From Parus major (lineage: Eukaryota; Chordata; Aves; Passeriformes; Paridae), in the NCBI RefSeq assembly GCF_001522545.3, contig NC_031769.1, positions 66,527,402-66,591,401 of the forward strand: a DNA stretch of 64,000 nt, read 5' to 3'. The first letter of the stretch is position 1. Each line of letters opens with the position of its first letter. Positions 23,601-34,383 of the stretch are shown piece by piece. The position numbers were made by a program, and so were the translations under genes. Under the pieces are notes generated by a model. The model made no database searches, was not told the DNA's origin, and saw only the letters and a program-made list of their open reading frames with translations.

Positions 23601-26600
23601 AAATCTTTCAAATCCTATGCTGCTCCCTTTCGGTCTCAGTAAAATTGGATTTATGGTGTGTTCTACCCTGAAATCAGAGTTAATTCCTTGTGGGCTTGAT
23701 ATCCTCAGATGGGAATTTTTTCCTTTCAGCTGTATTAAACACTTTATGACTTGTGGGTTTTGGTTGCTGATGGACTTGAACGAGACATTTTGCAGAGCAG
23801 ACCTGTATTTTTTGGGAAGAGGTGCTTGACACTTCAGCAGGAAGTGCCCATTCTCTGTGCTGGTTAGCTATGTAGCCTGCAGTGCCACCTGCCCAGTGAC
23901 CCATCAGCTGAAAAGTCTCATACTTGTTGCAAAAGAAACCACAGCAATTTTCCACATTGCAGTTGCTTACTCTTGTTCTGAAGTAGGTCTTTTCTGCTTC
24001 CTTCCTTTTCTCTCTGATTTTGATTGGCAGCACACCATACTGTTGCAAACTGTGGTGAAGTCAGTGTGTCAGCATCCGTGTGGTGTAGCTAGTCCTTTTG
24101 TGTGTGGTTCTTGGAGAGTAGTCTGAAGTCCTTTTGAAAGAAAAAGGTGGTAAATAAATGCATTTGGACTTCTGCTTTGGTTTTGTTACAGAGGTACCTT
24201 TCTCTGCGTAGACAGTTTGTACTTCTGTCTTCTAGGCCAGCAGCCCAGTCTGGGGCATTGGATAAGCTGCCTTTTTGGCAAATTCACTCCAGTACCTGAA
24301 GGAGGCCTGCAAGAGAGATGTAGAGGGAATTTTCATGGGGGCATGTGATAGGATAAGAGGGGTGTCCTTAAGCTGAAAGAGAGTAGGTTTAGATTAGCTA
24401 CTAGGAAGAAAATCTTTAGATAGGGGTTGTGAGATACTGGAACAAGTTCCCCAGGTTGTGGATTCCCCATCCCTGGAGGCATTCAGGACCAGGCTAGATG
24501 GGGCTCTGAGTAAACTGACCTAGTGGAAGGTGTCCCTGCCCATGGCAGGAGGGTTGGAACTAGATGATCTTTAAGGTCTCTTCCAAACCAACCATTCTGT
24601 GATTCTATGAATGTATATTTTAAATACTTCCAGTGGTGGTGACTCAACCACTTCCCTGGGCAGCTTGTTCCAATGCTTGATAACCCTTTCAGCCAAGAAT
24701 TTTTTCCTAATATCCAATCTAAACCTTTCCCAGTAGAACTCGAGGCCCTTATTTCTTGCCTGTCACTTATTACCTGGAGAAGAGTCCAACCCTGCACCTG
24801 GCTGCCCTCCTTTCAGGGAGTTGAACAGAGTGATAAGGTCTCCCCTGAGCCTCCTCTTCTCCAGGCTAAAAAACCCCAGCTCCCCCAGCTGCTCCTCACA
24901 GGACTTGTGCTGCAGACCCCTCACCAGCCCCACTGCCCTTCTCTCAATGTCCTTCTTGCTGTGAGGGGCCCAGAACTGGACACAGGATTTGAGGTGTGGT
25001 CTCACCAGTGCTAAATACAGGGGGACAGTCTCTGCCCTGGTCCTGCTGGTCACTATTTCTGATCCAGGCCAGGATGCCATTGGCCTTCTTGGCCACCTGG
25101 GCACATGCTGGCTCCTGTTCAGCCACTGTTGACCAGCACCCCCAGGTTCTCTTTTGCCAGGCAGTTTTACAGCCACTCTGCCCCAAGTTTGTAGCTCTGC
25201 TTGGGGCCACTTGTTGAGACACAAGTGCGTGACCCGGCACTTGGTCTTGTTGAAGCTCGTACAATTGGCTTTGGCAGATCAATCCAGCCTGTCCAGATCC
25301 CTCTGGGAAAACCTTTCTGCTCTCCAGCACATTGGCACTCCCTCTCAGCTTGGTATCGTCTGCAAACTCACAGAGGGTGCTCTTGATCCCCACATTCAGA
25401 CCATCAATAAAGATACTCAACAGGACTGGCCCCAAAACTGAGCCCAGGAAAACACTGCTTGTGAAACCAAACAGGTGTAACTCCACCATCCCTCACTCTT
25501 TGAGCCCAACCACCAGTTTTTTACCTAGCAAGCCTGCCAAAATGATAAGCTTCTATGTTGTTACCTCTTCTTCCTGGTGAATATGACTAGCAAACGTAAT
25601 GACTTAACCGAGGTTAAAATGGTAAAGAATTTTGTCTTACAGTACAAGAAGCAGGCTCTTGAAAAAGACAAGTGTGTCCGTCGAGGTTCTTTGAGGGAAA
25701 AAATTAATGGCAGTGGTTCAGGAATCTGAAGGTCCACAGTAGAGCTGCAGGATTTATTTTGAGAGAAAGACCTGCTGGTAGCAGCACAAAAGTATTTTGA
25801 TGGTTGGTGTACACAGCTAGAACATTGACTGTGGTAACCAGTCCTGGCTTATTGAGTTTGGTTTTGTATGAGCACTCCTGAGCAGTGCTTTGCAGGCTGC
25901 TCTGCACACAATTCCTTTTTGGTGGCAAGAAAAGCTTTCTACTTAATCACAGCATCTGACTTCCACTGCTTTGGACCTCATGTTCTGCTTGTAGTAACCT
26001 AGCAGTGAGGCTGGAGAACCACAAAATCTGTGGGACCTTTCATAGGTAATAATGTGGCTTTATGCTGATAAGAGACCAGAATCTGAATAGCCTTCTTGAC
26101 TCCTCTTCCGCTTTCTTCACTCTATCTGCCCCACTGGTATTTCATAATCTGTTGTTTCTGGATGACTTGCAGTCCATAAGACAGCACAACATGATCTGTG
26201 AAGTGTTTGCAAGGAACCAAGTCAACTCCCTTGTGCACACGTTCCCACACATGCAGGCAAGTAAACAGCCTGGAGGGACTGGAAGAATGAAGCTAATAAC
26301 CATTCAAAGTTCAGTCTCATTGTTGTTTCATTTAAAGCGAAGAGCAAAGCAACAGCACCGCGTGAGAAAATCCATGAGTTTCTGCTCAAAAAAAGTCTTC
26401 TATTTTGGGTCTCATAGTTTAAAAAAAAGAGATTGGAAAAGATAGAACTGTGGCCATACATTGCAAGATGTATAGAGCAGGCTATCCAATAACCCATGAT
26501 ACTTCTAAATAAAGTTTTGGGAGAGATGGGAGTGGGAGACTTACCTGTTTTTTTATCCTACCACTCTTCTTCAGCTCCTCTGAAATACTTAACTCTTGGG

Positions 26601-27912
26601 TCACCCTCTAGGTTGAGGTTAGAGGGATGTCTGCAATTGTTTCACTTATCTAAGGAGTCTAACTAGGTCATGTGTAGATGAGATGCAGTTTTAAATATTA
26701 ATTATTTTAAAGCTCATCTGTTTATCTGTTTATCATTTGGAGAGCTGCAGTAGGCCAGCTAGGCTGATAAAGGTCTTGGAGACGCGTGCTAAAAGTAAGA
26801 GCTGGGTTAAAATTTCTTTTTCCATCTTGTGCAATGTTTTGCAGTTTCTACCTCCTTTTATTTCTCACTCTGTCATAGTGAATGACATTTCTTTCAAGAT
26901 ATTAAAGAGAGTTTGAGCAAAAGAAACTTTATGGTTTTTCAAACCCCGTTTAGAACTTAGGTGAAATTTAGTCCTTGGCCTGCAGTGACTGTCTTTAACT
27001 GCTTGACTGTATAGGAAGAAGATAATGTTTCTTACCATAGAAATTCAAGCCTTCTTGGAATGGGAATATGTGCAACTGAGAAGTGTAGGTTTTAACAGCT
27101 TGATGACTTCTGGTTGAGAGTAGGTATGAGACAGTAGGTAATTTTTGCAAGAGTTCATGTTATGAAACAGGTGTTGGAAAGTGGGGAGGAAAATACCAAA
27201 ACAAGTGAAACTAAATTTCAGAATCTTATTATGTTTTGAGATTCTTTGATTGTCAAAATCTAAATCTTGTACCATGGGAAGGACAGCTAGACTCTGGAGG
27301 AAGGACACTGTAGTAATTTTTTGCTACCTATATTAGACACTTGGCCTCTTACTAAAGCCAAATGCAGAGAAGGAGCCTGTGAAGTGAAAGGCTGAGAGTC
27401 CAAATTCAGATGGAAAACAAAGGCAGTTTCTTTTTCACTTTTATGTGAGAACTGAGGCATTTTGTGTTGTTGACACACGCTGTGGGAACAAAATAGAAGG
27501 ATGTGGACTTCAACTGTGTGATTCACTCTTTCAAGACTCATTTGCTGTTTCCTTCCTTCCTTCCTTCCTCACTAGTAGCTTTGAAAGTCAGGGGTGAAAA
27601 GATTACCTGCTTGTGTTCACCATGGTTCTCACTGGCCCATGGTTTACTCATAAACACATGAGTATAGGAGAAGGAAGTGTGGGTGGAATCAGGTCCAAGT
27701 GCTTCTCCCACTCCCTTCGTCCTTTTTTTCCAATTCCTTTGATGTTCTAAGTGACTTAATGCCTTTTGGTGGTTTTTTTTTCATCTCTCCTTAGGTTCGA
27801 AAGTGTTAGTGACTTTACCTCAGAGCTGGAAGACAGTGATGATCCAACAGCCTATGTTACCAATTTGACATACTACCACCTGGTCCCATTTGAGACTGAC
27901 ATTCTGGACTGA
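5392..27912 (+). CDS. PXDC1: PXDC1, PX domain containing 1 (five coding exons, complete)
   Basis: The joined reading frame is 5392-5647, 18436-18527, 18803-18920, 21624-21735 and 27795-27909, with TGA at 27910-27912. This gives 231 codons, the length I recall for vertebrate PXDC1. All four introns are GT-AG and their phases (1, 0, 1, 2) join without a break. The protein starts [14 protein letters not shown] and contains the family landmarks [49 protein letters not shown] and the C-terminus VPFETDILD. The PX (phox homology) fold covers roughly residues 1-130. PX domains generally bind phosphoinositides on endosomal membranes, but the specific role of PXDC1 is poorly defined. I see no signal peptide or membrane segment. 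The C-terminal third is acidic (SELEDSDD near residues 203-210) and probably flexible. No premature stop or frameshift is present. The start codon has G at -3 and G at +4. Confidence 0.96.
5885..5904 (+). repeat. T20 homopolymer
   Basis: An uninterrupted run of 20 T, followed after AATTC by another run of nine T (5910-5918). It lies just inside intron 1 at the edge of the CpG island. Confidence 0.9.
6164..6179 (+). repeat. A16 homopolymer
   Basis: A run of 16 A in intron 1, about 260 bases downstream of the T20 run and complementary to it. Confidence 0.9.
6945..7165. promoter_or_regulatory. Second CpG-rich cluster in PXDC1 intron 1
   Basis: A compact GC- and CpG-rich block (CCGCCGCC, CGGGGCGGCCGC and similar) about 1.3 kb downstream of exon 1, separated from the main island by AT-richer sequence. 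It could be an alternative promoter, an enhancer, or an outlier of the island. No exon with family similarity is seen in it. Confidence 0.4.
8565..8588. repeat. (GT)12 microsatellite
   Basis: Twelve uninterrupted GT units in intron 1, preceded by short AT-alternating stretches at 8530-8562. Confidence 0.95.
11985..12200 (-). mobile_element. Old CR1/L2-like LINE fragment (tentative)
   Basis: On the + strand the order of landmarks (GTCAGACCAGTG, then TAGGATCCTGTCTC, then GAACAGGAAAG, then a run resembling 'antisense of a LINE 3' end') recalls the reverse complement of old amniote CR1-like 3' regions. It is strongly decayed and the ends are uncertain. There is no coding capacity. Confidence 0.35.
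12924..12941. repeat. 18-bp perfect palindrome
   Basis: TTAGCACTGCAGTGCTAA reads identically on both strands and is centred on a PstI-like CTGCAG core, in intron 1. No known binding site is implied. Confidence 0.8.
18436..18527 (+). CDS. PXDC1: PXDC1 coding exon 2
   Basis: The acceptor is TTTCTAG/GGCTC and the donor is TGGAAG/GTGAGT, a consensus donor. The first two bases complete the split glycine codon 86, and the exon then encodes residues 87-116, including [17 protein letters not shown], a helical part of the PX domain. Intron 2 begins in phase 0. The 92-base exon sits in an AT-richer context than exon 1. Confidence 0.95.
18528..18802 (+). other. PXDC1 intron 2 (275 bp)
   Basis: Short phase 0 intron with a consensus GTGAGT donor and a TTTAAG acceptor. 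It contains an octamer-like ATGCAAAT (18593-18600). No repeat is recognised. Confidence 0.9.
18803..18920 (+). CDS. PXDC1: PXDC1 coding exon 3
   Basis: The acceptor follows a pyrimidine-rich stretch (TCTCTTTTTAAG) and the donor is TCAG/GTAAGA. The exon encodes residues 117-155 plus one base of codon 156. It contains [19 protein letters not shown], the most strongly recognisable PXDC1 block, which closes the PX domain. Confidence 0.95.
19080..19760 (+). mobile_element. Old CR1/L2-like LINE relic, sense orientation
   Basis: In order, the sequence shows decayed versions of phrases typical of the 3' half of amniote CR1/L2-like LINEs: an AAATGTAAAGCAGTGAATGT segment, ACAGTTCTGTGAAAATGTAAG, ATTAGGAAAGGAG, CCCATCTTGAATACAATATG, then GAAGTCTACAAAGCTGTGAATAGG, ACAACAGGCTTTAAACAAA, GTGGAACTCACTGTCATAGGATATG and GGGAACTAGACAAGGAAGTGGAGGA. 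The corresponding C-terminal reverse-transcriptase frame is riddled with stops, so the copy is dead. Divergence suggests an insertion older than the CR1 copies in intron 4. Confidence 0.7.
20030..20310. promoter_or_regulatory. Candidate conserved non-coding block in intron 3
   Basis: A low-complexity-free AT-rich stretch with several homeodomain-type cores (CCTAATTAAAT, GATAATTAATTTTATC, CATTAATG), an AP-1-like TGAGTCAT (20088-20095), a CAGTAGATGG motif and short mirrored CTGACAG/CTGTCAG elements. This density is characteristic of developmental enhancers, but conservation cannot be shown here. Confidence 0.25.
21624..21735 (+). CDS. PXDC1: PXDC1 coding exon 4
   Basis: The acceptor CTTCTCCCAACAG follows a long T-rich tract (about 21581-21610), and the donor is CATTT/GTAAGT. 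The exon finishes the split glutamate codon 156, encodes residues 157-192 (including [19 protein letters not shown]), and leaves two bases of codon 193. It lies C-terminal to the PX fold. Confidence 0.95.
22300..22556 (+). mobile_element. CR1 LINE 3'-terminal fragment, sense
   Basis: Contains the avian CR1 3' signature in order: CTCCATCTCAACATGAGGAA, GAACTTCTTTACATTGAGGG, GCACTGAACAGGCTGTCCAG, TGATCTCCAGAGGTCCATTC, and the terminal ATTCTGTGATTCCATGATTC repeat at 22538-22557. It is a 5'-truncated copy of about 255 bp that is only modestly diverged from CR1 as I remember it. Confidence 0.9.
24283..24609 (+). mobile_element. CR1 LINE 3'-terminal fragment, sense (convergent pair, left member)
   Basis: Shows CCAGTACCTGAAGGAGGCCT, GTAGGTTTAGATTAGCTACT, GATACTGGAACAAGTTCCCC, AGGTGTCCCTGCCCATGGCA, GGAACTAGATGATCTTTAAG and the terminal CCATTCTGTGATTCTATGA, the expected CR1 order up to the exact 3' end. 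It abuts a second CR1 copy in the opposite orientation. Confidence 0.9.
24610..25535 (-). mobile_element. CR1 LINE, antisense, carrying a decayed reverse-transcriptase C-terminus
   Basis: The minus strand encodes the end of CR1 ORF2 in two overlapping frames. One (25489 down to 24944) has [18 protein letters not shown] and the catalytic FADDTK near 25366-25349. The other (25224 down to 24763) has [28 protein letters not shown] and [13 protein letters not shown]. The switch between frames shows at least one frameshift, so the copy is inactive. Its 3' end stops within the GGAAGTATTTAAAA region, so the usual terminal 8-bp repeats are missing. This truncation coincides with the junction to the + strand CR1. 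Confidence 0.9.
27550..27569. repeat. (TTCC)5 microsatellite
   Basis: About five TTCC units in intron 4, about 225 bases upstream of exon 5. Confidence 0.85.
27795..27912 (+). CDS. PXDC1: PXDC1 coding exon 5 with stop codon
   Basis: The acceptor TCTCTCCTTAG follows a run of eight or more T. One base completes leucine codon 193, after which residues 194-231 are encoded and end with TGA. The segment carries the acidic [13 protein letters not shown] stretch and the conserved tail [10 protein letters not shown]. Confidence 0.95.
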
Positions 27913-29450
27913 GGCTGCTCGGGGATGCAGTCAGCCAGCATCCAGCCAACCTCTTTGTCCATAGGTTCTGCTATCTCTGGCATTGCATCTCAGTGAATAA
28001 GGCTGTACAGCCAAGACCAACTGCAGGGAAGATCCAGCAAGAGCGCCACAAGGCTGGTTTTATAAGTGTGGTCCTCCGTTGTGTGTTATGGAGACATCTT
28101 GTAAGGAGGAATCTGCTTTGCTGCTGAAAACAAATTCACTTTCTGTGAAAGCAAGGCAACAGAGGCTTCCTGGGGATTGAGGAAGTCTCTGCTATGTCTG
28201 TGGGAATTGCCACCCTGACACAGCTGTCAGAAACTTGTGCTGAAGCAGGCACAAGTCACCCGTGCTCCTTGTGGTGCAAGTTGAGTTCCCCTTTTAGGAT
28301 ACCACCAGAAACTTCCTCAGATGGCGTGACCACATTTTTATGCTTTGTAAGCAAGAAGACAAGCAAACCAGCAGAACTTTGTCAGCTCCCTCTGCAGTTG
28401 CTTAATGGAGGTCTCGTGGGTCGCTTTTTGCTCGGCTACCGGATGATTGGTGCCTTACACGAGATGTCAGAAATACCACTGAGTGCCTCCAGGAAACAGA
28501 ACACATGAGCTGACAGCTTTACTTCTTTTAATCATGGGCTTTTGTATAATCACTGAAAGGCTGACTGCTCTTTCCTGGAATAGTAAAGCAGGCAGCAACT
28601 GGCACTGCAATGAACTGTGCATGATGTTGGGGTACCCAGATGATTTCAGAGGTCTGGAAACCGATGGAAAGCTGAGCTGCTCCACCAAGAAGGGTCAAGG
28701 CTATGGCAGGCACTTTGATAATATTTTTTCTTTTCATGTGGACCAGCATATGTGAATGATGCTTACAGACATTTACATCAGAGAGATGATTCCCTATGCA
28801 TATTTCTTCCCAGAGGATGGGAAGGAAGACACTGAGATTTATGTTGTGTTTGGACTGAAAAGAATGATAAGCTGCAGTGTGCCTACAGTGATAGGAAAAA
28901 CAGTCTCTCCACTGCCACCCTGTCTCAAGGAGTTTGTCCAGTTTTCTGAGATCTGCCTGGAGGGGTCAGGTACAGACCTCCTTGTTGTGTAATGCCATGG
29001 ATTTCAGCAGAGATAGGACAGTGGGAGCAAGAGTGTGAATGGACCCTGCAGCCTCTTTACTATTGAGTAGTGCAGTGTTAAAGTCTCCTTGGGGTCTCTC
29101 CCTTGCAGAGCACCCTGAATTCCCGGCTCTCACTGTGAGTGCTCAACGCTCACCAACATGACCTTTCATTGAGCTTTTTGCCATCTGTTTGCAAATATTA
29201 TTTTGAAGGGACTGAAATGGAAAGAAATGCATTTTTGGACATGTTTCTTGGAAAAGAGGCTTGTTTGGTCCTAAAGAAGCTGATACAACTCCACAACTCC
29301 CTTCTGCAGACTTTTCATTTCTATCTATAGAATAATGGTCAAACAGAATTTGTTAATGTAAATAATAAATTATTGAGAATCCTAATTCTTTTACACAATA
29401 TGTTTTTAAAATATATTTTAATGAAATAAAATATAACTCACCTTCAATAC
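27913..29450 (+). other. PXDC1: PXDC1 3' UTR (probable extent)
   Basis: This non-coding sequence runs from the stop codon to just beyond two AATAAA hexamers at 29364-29369 and 29425-29430. The region becomes strongly AT-rich from about 29330. A T/G-rich stretch after 29465 could be the downstream cleavage element. Short open frames inside it (for example 28194-28508 and 28756-28992) resemble no protein I know and are treated as chance. The true end is inferred, and a longer isoform using later hexamers is possible. Confidence 0.6.
29364..29430 (+). terminator. Tandem AATAAA polyadenylation signals of PXDC1
   Basis: Canonical hexamers lie at 29364-29369 and 29425-29430 in an AT-rich context about 1.45-1.5 kb after the stop codon. 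They are the first pair in a plausible 3'-end setting. Which one is used cannot be told from the sequence. Confidence 0.5.
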
Positions 29451-30279
29451 ACTTCTGCAGCTTCAAATAGTGTTATTTGGTCTTATTTTGAGTACACTTT
29501 CCCAGATATGTCAAATCCTTTTTCTTTTCCCCACAGTTTTTGCAACATGCTGAGTAATAGCAATTCCTGTGCTCCACATGTTACTCATACTGTAAACATG
29601 ATGTGTATCCACATGAAACCTCTGCCTAGATGTTGATCTTGGGTCTAGGTGTATGTGGTTTAATACAACTCAGCTTAGTGGAGGATTTCTGTATTTTAAC
29701 TATCATCAGTGAAATCAAATGTTGCCATTATTATTTTTGAACATGAAGCATATTCTTAGAAGGTAAATTTATATAGTAGAAGGGAATATGTTCTCACTCA
29801 CTCAAAGACTTCCTGAGCAGCCTCTTGAATTAGAATTGGAAATAATTTTCATTTTATTTGTTTTACTCTCATTGGTTTTAATTCTTCTGCTAGTGTTCTT
29901 AGTTAACCAAGATGAAGTAGAATTAGCATCTGGTAGACATGTGTATTGGACTGGATATTGGAATATTTTATTTAAATTCCTGACCTTGTTGTCAGCCTAC
30001 CATGTTGCTTTGGGTAATTCTACCTCATCTCCCTGAGTTTTCCTTGACTGATATTTTGGAAAGCAGCGTCATTGGCTTTTGATGCAATGTTGTCCCCTAA
30101 TTCATTTGAATTTTCCTATGAATTATTGACCACATGGTAACTACTTATCTTTTAAAGCATTTTAAATTGCATATATTAAAAAATAAATAGGTAAGTACTG
30201 TGAATTTTTAAAATGTACAGCCACATTCCTCAAATGAAAGCCAGCTAAGCTGTGTGCCTTTCCAGTTTGTCAAGCTGAA

Positions 30280-30600
30280 TGTCAGGGCCCTGTGAGGGTC
30301 AGCGGGGCAGGGGCTCCCATGGGGCTGTCAGCGCAGAGCTGGGCAGCTGGGGCCTGTCCCACCACCCTGCCAGGAGCAGGGCCCCAGGATGGCATCAAGC
30401 ACCTCTCTGAGGAAAAGAGTGGGCCAAGGGCAGGCCAGGATGTGGCTCTGCTCTGGGGAACGTGAGAGCAGCCCAGCTATGGTGTTGCTGGAGCAGGGAC
30501 TGGGGGCCTGACATGGGATCCTGGGCCACGAGTGAGTGGTGCAAACCCAAGGATCAGTAGGGACAGCCAGACCTGCTTGAGCCCTTGGGGCCCAGATTCT
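30280..30600. other. GC-rich island of unknown origin in AT-rich DNA
   Basis: Abruptly G- and C-rich (runs such as GGGGCAGGGGCTCC and CAGGGCCCCAGG) between AT-rich flanks, with few CpGs. It does not match any transposon I recognise. It could be an old GC-rich repeat or a captured segment. Confidence 0.4.
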
Positions 30601-33600
30601 GGATGGTCAGGATTCTTGTCATGCATGTTTTGGAAGTATATTTATTTTTGACAGGTACCCTGGCATTCTGGGGACCTGAAACACACTGCAGAATTCAGTT
30701 CTTGATGCATTACTGTATAAAACAAAGAAGAAACAACCCAAACATCAAAACAAACAAACAAAAAAATTAAATCAGTCTTTCATTATGTAAGGAAAACGTA
30801 GCTGAAATAAAATTTCATGTTTTAGATTTCTTAACTGGACCTTTCCCCTGTGCACTCATTGCAGTTGGTAAAATCCTCCATGTCCAGTGCTGTGTGGGGT
30901 CCTCCAGAAATGTAAAAAATTAGCATCATTATTCATTAGTTAACCTATTGATGATTCTAAAGGAAGTAAGTGGCACAAGAATTTTTTTCCCAAACCCCTC
31001 TCTACACTATGCCAAGACACTTCCTATGTAAGGCTTGTCCTTGAAAAGCTGGTCTGTGTTTTCTCTGCAACTTTGGCTTCTGCCCTTGGCACATATCGTG
31101 GGGATCATGTGTACCAGTCCTTGCTATGAGCTGCCTGAGCAGAACAGAGCTGAAGTGTGCTGGTATCTAGGGAAGGAGCAGGAGGTATGTGTCTCTTGGC
31201 AGGAGTAGCGATGACAAAATCATTTGGTTTTTATTTCTCAAGTCATGAAATACGCTGACATTATAGTGTTGCCAGATCTTAGGAGAGTTAGGGAAGAAAA
31301 AGAGTATCCCACTATGCTGTGCTTTGCCCACCAGTCTCTTTCTCTTTGGTTACATCAACTACTTTTTAAAAACTCAGTCTTGGATTCCAAGTCCGTTCTT
31401 CATAGCAGCAATAATCTGTAGCTCAGTAACAAACTCTAAAATAAAAAGGAACCTTTTCTAATTGCTTCCTGTAATATCCATTCCTGCTTCAGTCAGCTAT
31501 CTCTGAACTCCCTTCCCTACACACACACAAATTATTCAAGCTATTTTACTGATCAGATTTCATCAACGTAATTGCTTTCTTGTGGAAATATTCACACCCT
31601 GAAGTGCAGTTCTCAAGTTTTATAGCACACAGACCATTCCCATTTTCAGTGCTGTCAGATAATTTCTTCTTGCTCTAAACCCATTCTCATTCTAATTAAC
31701 TCTGTTAGTAATACATACATTGGGGGATTTAGGTAGGGGCAAAATAACAAGGTAATAATATATCTAGATCTAAAAAATGGAGATTACCTAAAAGCAGAAG
31801 TAAAGATTGCTGGGATGCATTTATAATTGAGCTATATGAATTCAGGCTTTGCTGGGCTTTCTCAAACGCTGTTATCATGCCTCTGATTTTACAATTGATG
31901 CATATAACCCCGCTGTGCTCTGTTGAAAGAAAGAACAGCTTGAACTTTGGTATCAAGAAGGGAAGATGTGACACCAAGAGTTGGCTGAGACAGAATTTTG
32001 CAGTGCTTAGTTTTTGTCCTAGCAGGACATCTAGCATGCAGATGCCTTGCACTACAGGATAGAAGTTGCTGCACAGGTTTGGGTTGTCATTTTTCACAGA
32101 CTGCTATTAAGGGAACCTGCTCAGGTAAGGATTTAGAGAAAAGCTCCTTATTTTCTAAAGATGCCTTGTCCAACTTTTCAGAGTAGTAAAGTTAATTTTC
32201 TGTTGTCCTGTGAGGCTACCTACATGACTGAACTGAAGAACTGTCTGGTAGGAAATAATTTCTCAGCTGCACAAGTGCCCACTTCTGCCAGAAAGTACTG
32301 GATTAGAGTCCAGCCCTGGCCTGGGCTGTGGAGATGCCTCTAACAATCCTTCTTTTAGCCCTCAAATTCTACTAACTGTTTTCAGAGACTTTTAGGTAGA
32401 AATGACAACTGATATACTGGTGAGAAGAAAACCCAAATGTGAACAGGAAATCTTGATTAAAAGCATCCTAACACCGGCTCTGTGTATGTGTTTTCCAGTG
32501 AACTTCAAAAACTAGAAGATTCTTCACTAAAATGTTTTACTACATCTGTTGGCACTCTGTGTAAAGCCTTGCATGTCCCTCTGGTACAGCTATTTCTGAC
32601 ACAACCAGGCAAAAAGCAACACTTGGACGCAGCTGCAGTATGTGTGTTTGTAAGGTCTGTGAGGTGCTGAGCTTCCTTTGGATCCCCTGGCAACTTGCAG
32701 GAGGTTCTCAATTCCTGTCCTCTCTACAAATCTCTGTGCAGTCACATCAAAATTCCTCCAGCATTCTGGGAGTTCCAAGCAGCTTTGATAATTTCCATTA
32801 GTAAGTTAGCTCCATTTAGCATTGTAGTTCAGTTTGGAAACCATCTGCAAGTAATCTTGTTTAGCTGTATCACCTTGTACTGGGCAGGGTGGAAATAGAA
32901 ATAATTACATGTACCAGAAGCCAACTTTGTTATGTAAAATGGGAAAAAAACACCATCAGCACCACCACCAGAAAATCAACCATTGCCCATTATTTTCCTT
33001 TGTAGCCATTAAAATTATGTTGACCAGATTCCATGGCTTTTGAATGAACATGGGCTCATTTCAGAAGAGAAATGTCCCAGATTTTGCCAAGTTTTCCTTT
33101 GTCTTATGGAAGCTGGCTTCAGTGGTTGAGCACAGTGATAGCACATGGTGCATCCAGCCATCTCGAAGTGACCTCCAGTGAGGAAAGCAAGCAGTGGGTG
33201 TATGTCAAAGGGAAGACAGGAGGCACAGGGAAGGCTTGGAAAGCAAGGGAGGGAGAAATAAATGAAGGACTGTAATGCAAACAGAGGAAATCTTCAGGGA
33301 TAGTCTCAGTCTTGAAGCTGAAATAATTCATCTTTTTCAGAGAGCTCTGGTCTGGCAGCGTCCAGGTGCTGAATCATACTGTTCCTCACCTGGTATCCTG
33401 CAAGCAATGTTACCAGCCCTGGTTGGTTTTGTTGAAAGAAGGAGATGTCTGGGTCTGATCAAGTGCCTTTGTATAAAATGAATATGCTGAACTTTCTGGA
33501 AACAGACATTTTGCATCAATGAAATTGATTGTGGTTCCCACTTTAATGCACCACACAGCTCGTGTAAATGGTTTAGGAATTCAGCTTCTGTATTCCCGCA

Positions 33601-34383
33601 TGCACTTTACTCTGCATGCTTCATGCCCATATGTGTAGGAGTAAAAAAGCAGATGGTTGCAGGTGATAGCCACAAGGGCCCTCACAGGCTCGGATTGCCC
33701 TGACCATCCACCTCACCTAGGACCTCACCCACACCATCCAACCAGGGGCTCTTCTTCAGCTCCATCTAGGACCTTTATCATTTTTAAGGTGGACAAGGCC
33801 AGCTGCCTCTAGTCCTGCTCCTGAGTTGTCAGGATTCCCTAGGCTGCCTTCTGACACGAGCTGTGTCATGGCTGATGCTCACTTGGGTGACTGATGACCA
33901 CCCTGCCTCATTCACAATGAGTTCCCCTTATTATGATAAGCCTTGTCTTTTACAAGCATCTCCTGATATTAGCATGACCTTTCCTGTTTTAGAGAAATAC
34001 TTTCCAGAAATGTCTACAAAGACTTTATGTCTGGGGATGTATTCTTTGTATAACACATGAGTTAAGAGTATAGTAGCTTGTTCTGGATACTGCTTGATGA
34101 CTCATTTGCTAGAAAACATTGATGTGACCTTGGCATTTATGATAAATTAATGTTGCCCTGGGTTTTAGAATAAAATAATATCAATTCACATGTAGCTTCC
34201 AAAAAATAATCAAATAACAATCCTTGGTGGCTGGGGGATTTCCTTGTGTTTCTTCTCAGATTCCAACTATTTTTAAAAGTCAATGGGCAGTTCACTTGAA
34301 ATGACTTATTGGCACCTTCTCTCCATAAAGTTAATAAATATGTAATCCAATGAACAAGCTGACATTATGATAATCACAAATTT

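Larger units (their letters stand above)
21736..27794 (+). other. PXDC1 intron 4 (6.1 kb)
   Basis: Phase 2 intron with a GTAAGT donor and CTCCTTAG acceptor. It carries a 3' CR1 fragment (22300-22556), a convergent CR1 pair (24283-25535) and a (TTCC)5 tract (27550-27569). Outside these, 22560-24280 and 25540-27790 contain nothing I can name. Confidence 0.85.

Noticed and set aside
28756..28992. 78-codon open frame in the PXDC1 3' UTR
   Set aside because: No similarity recognised, and it is downstream of the stop codon in the same transcript.
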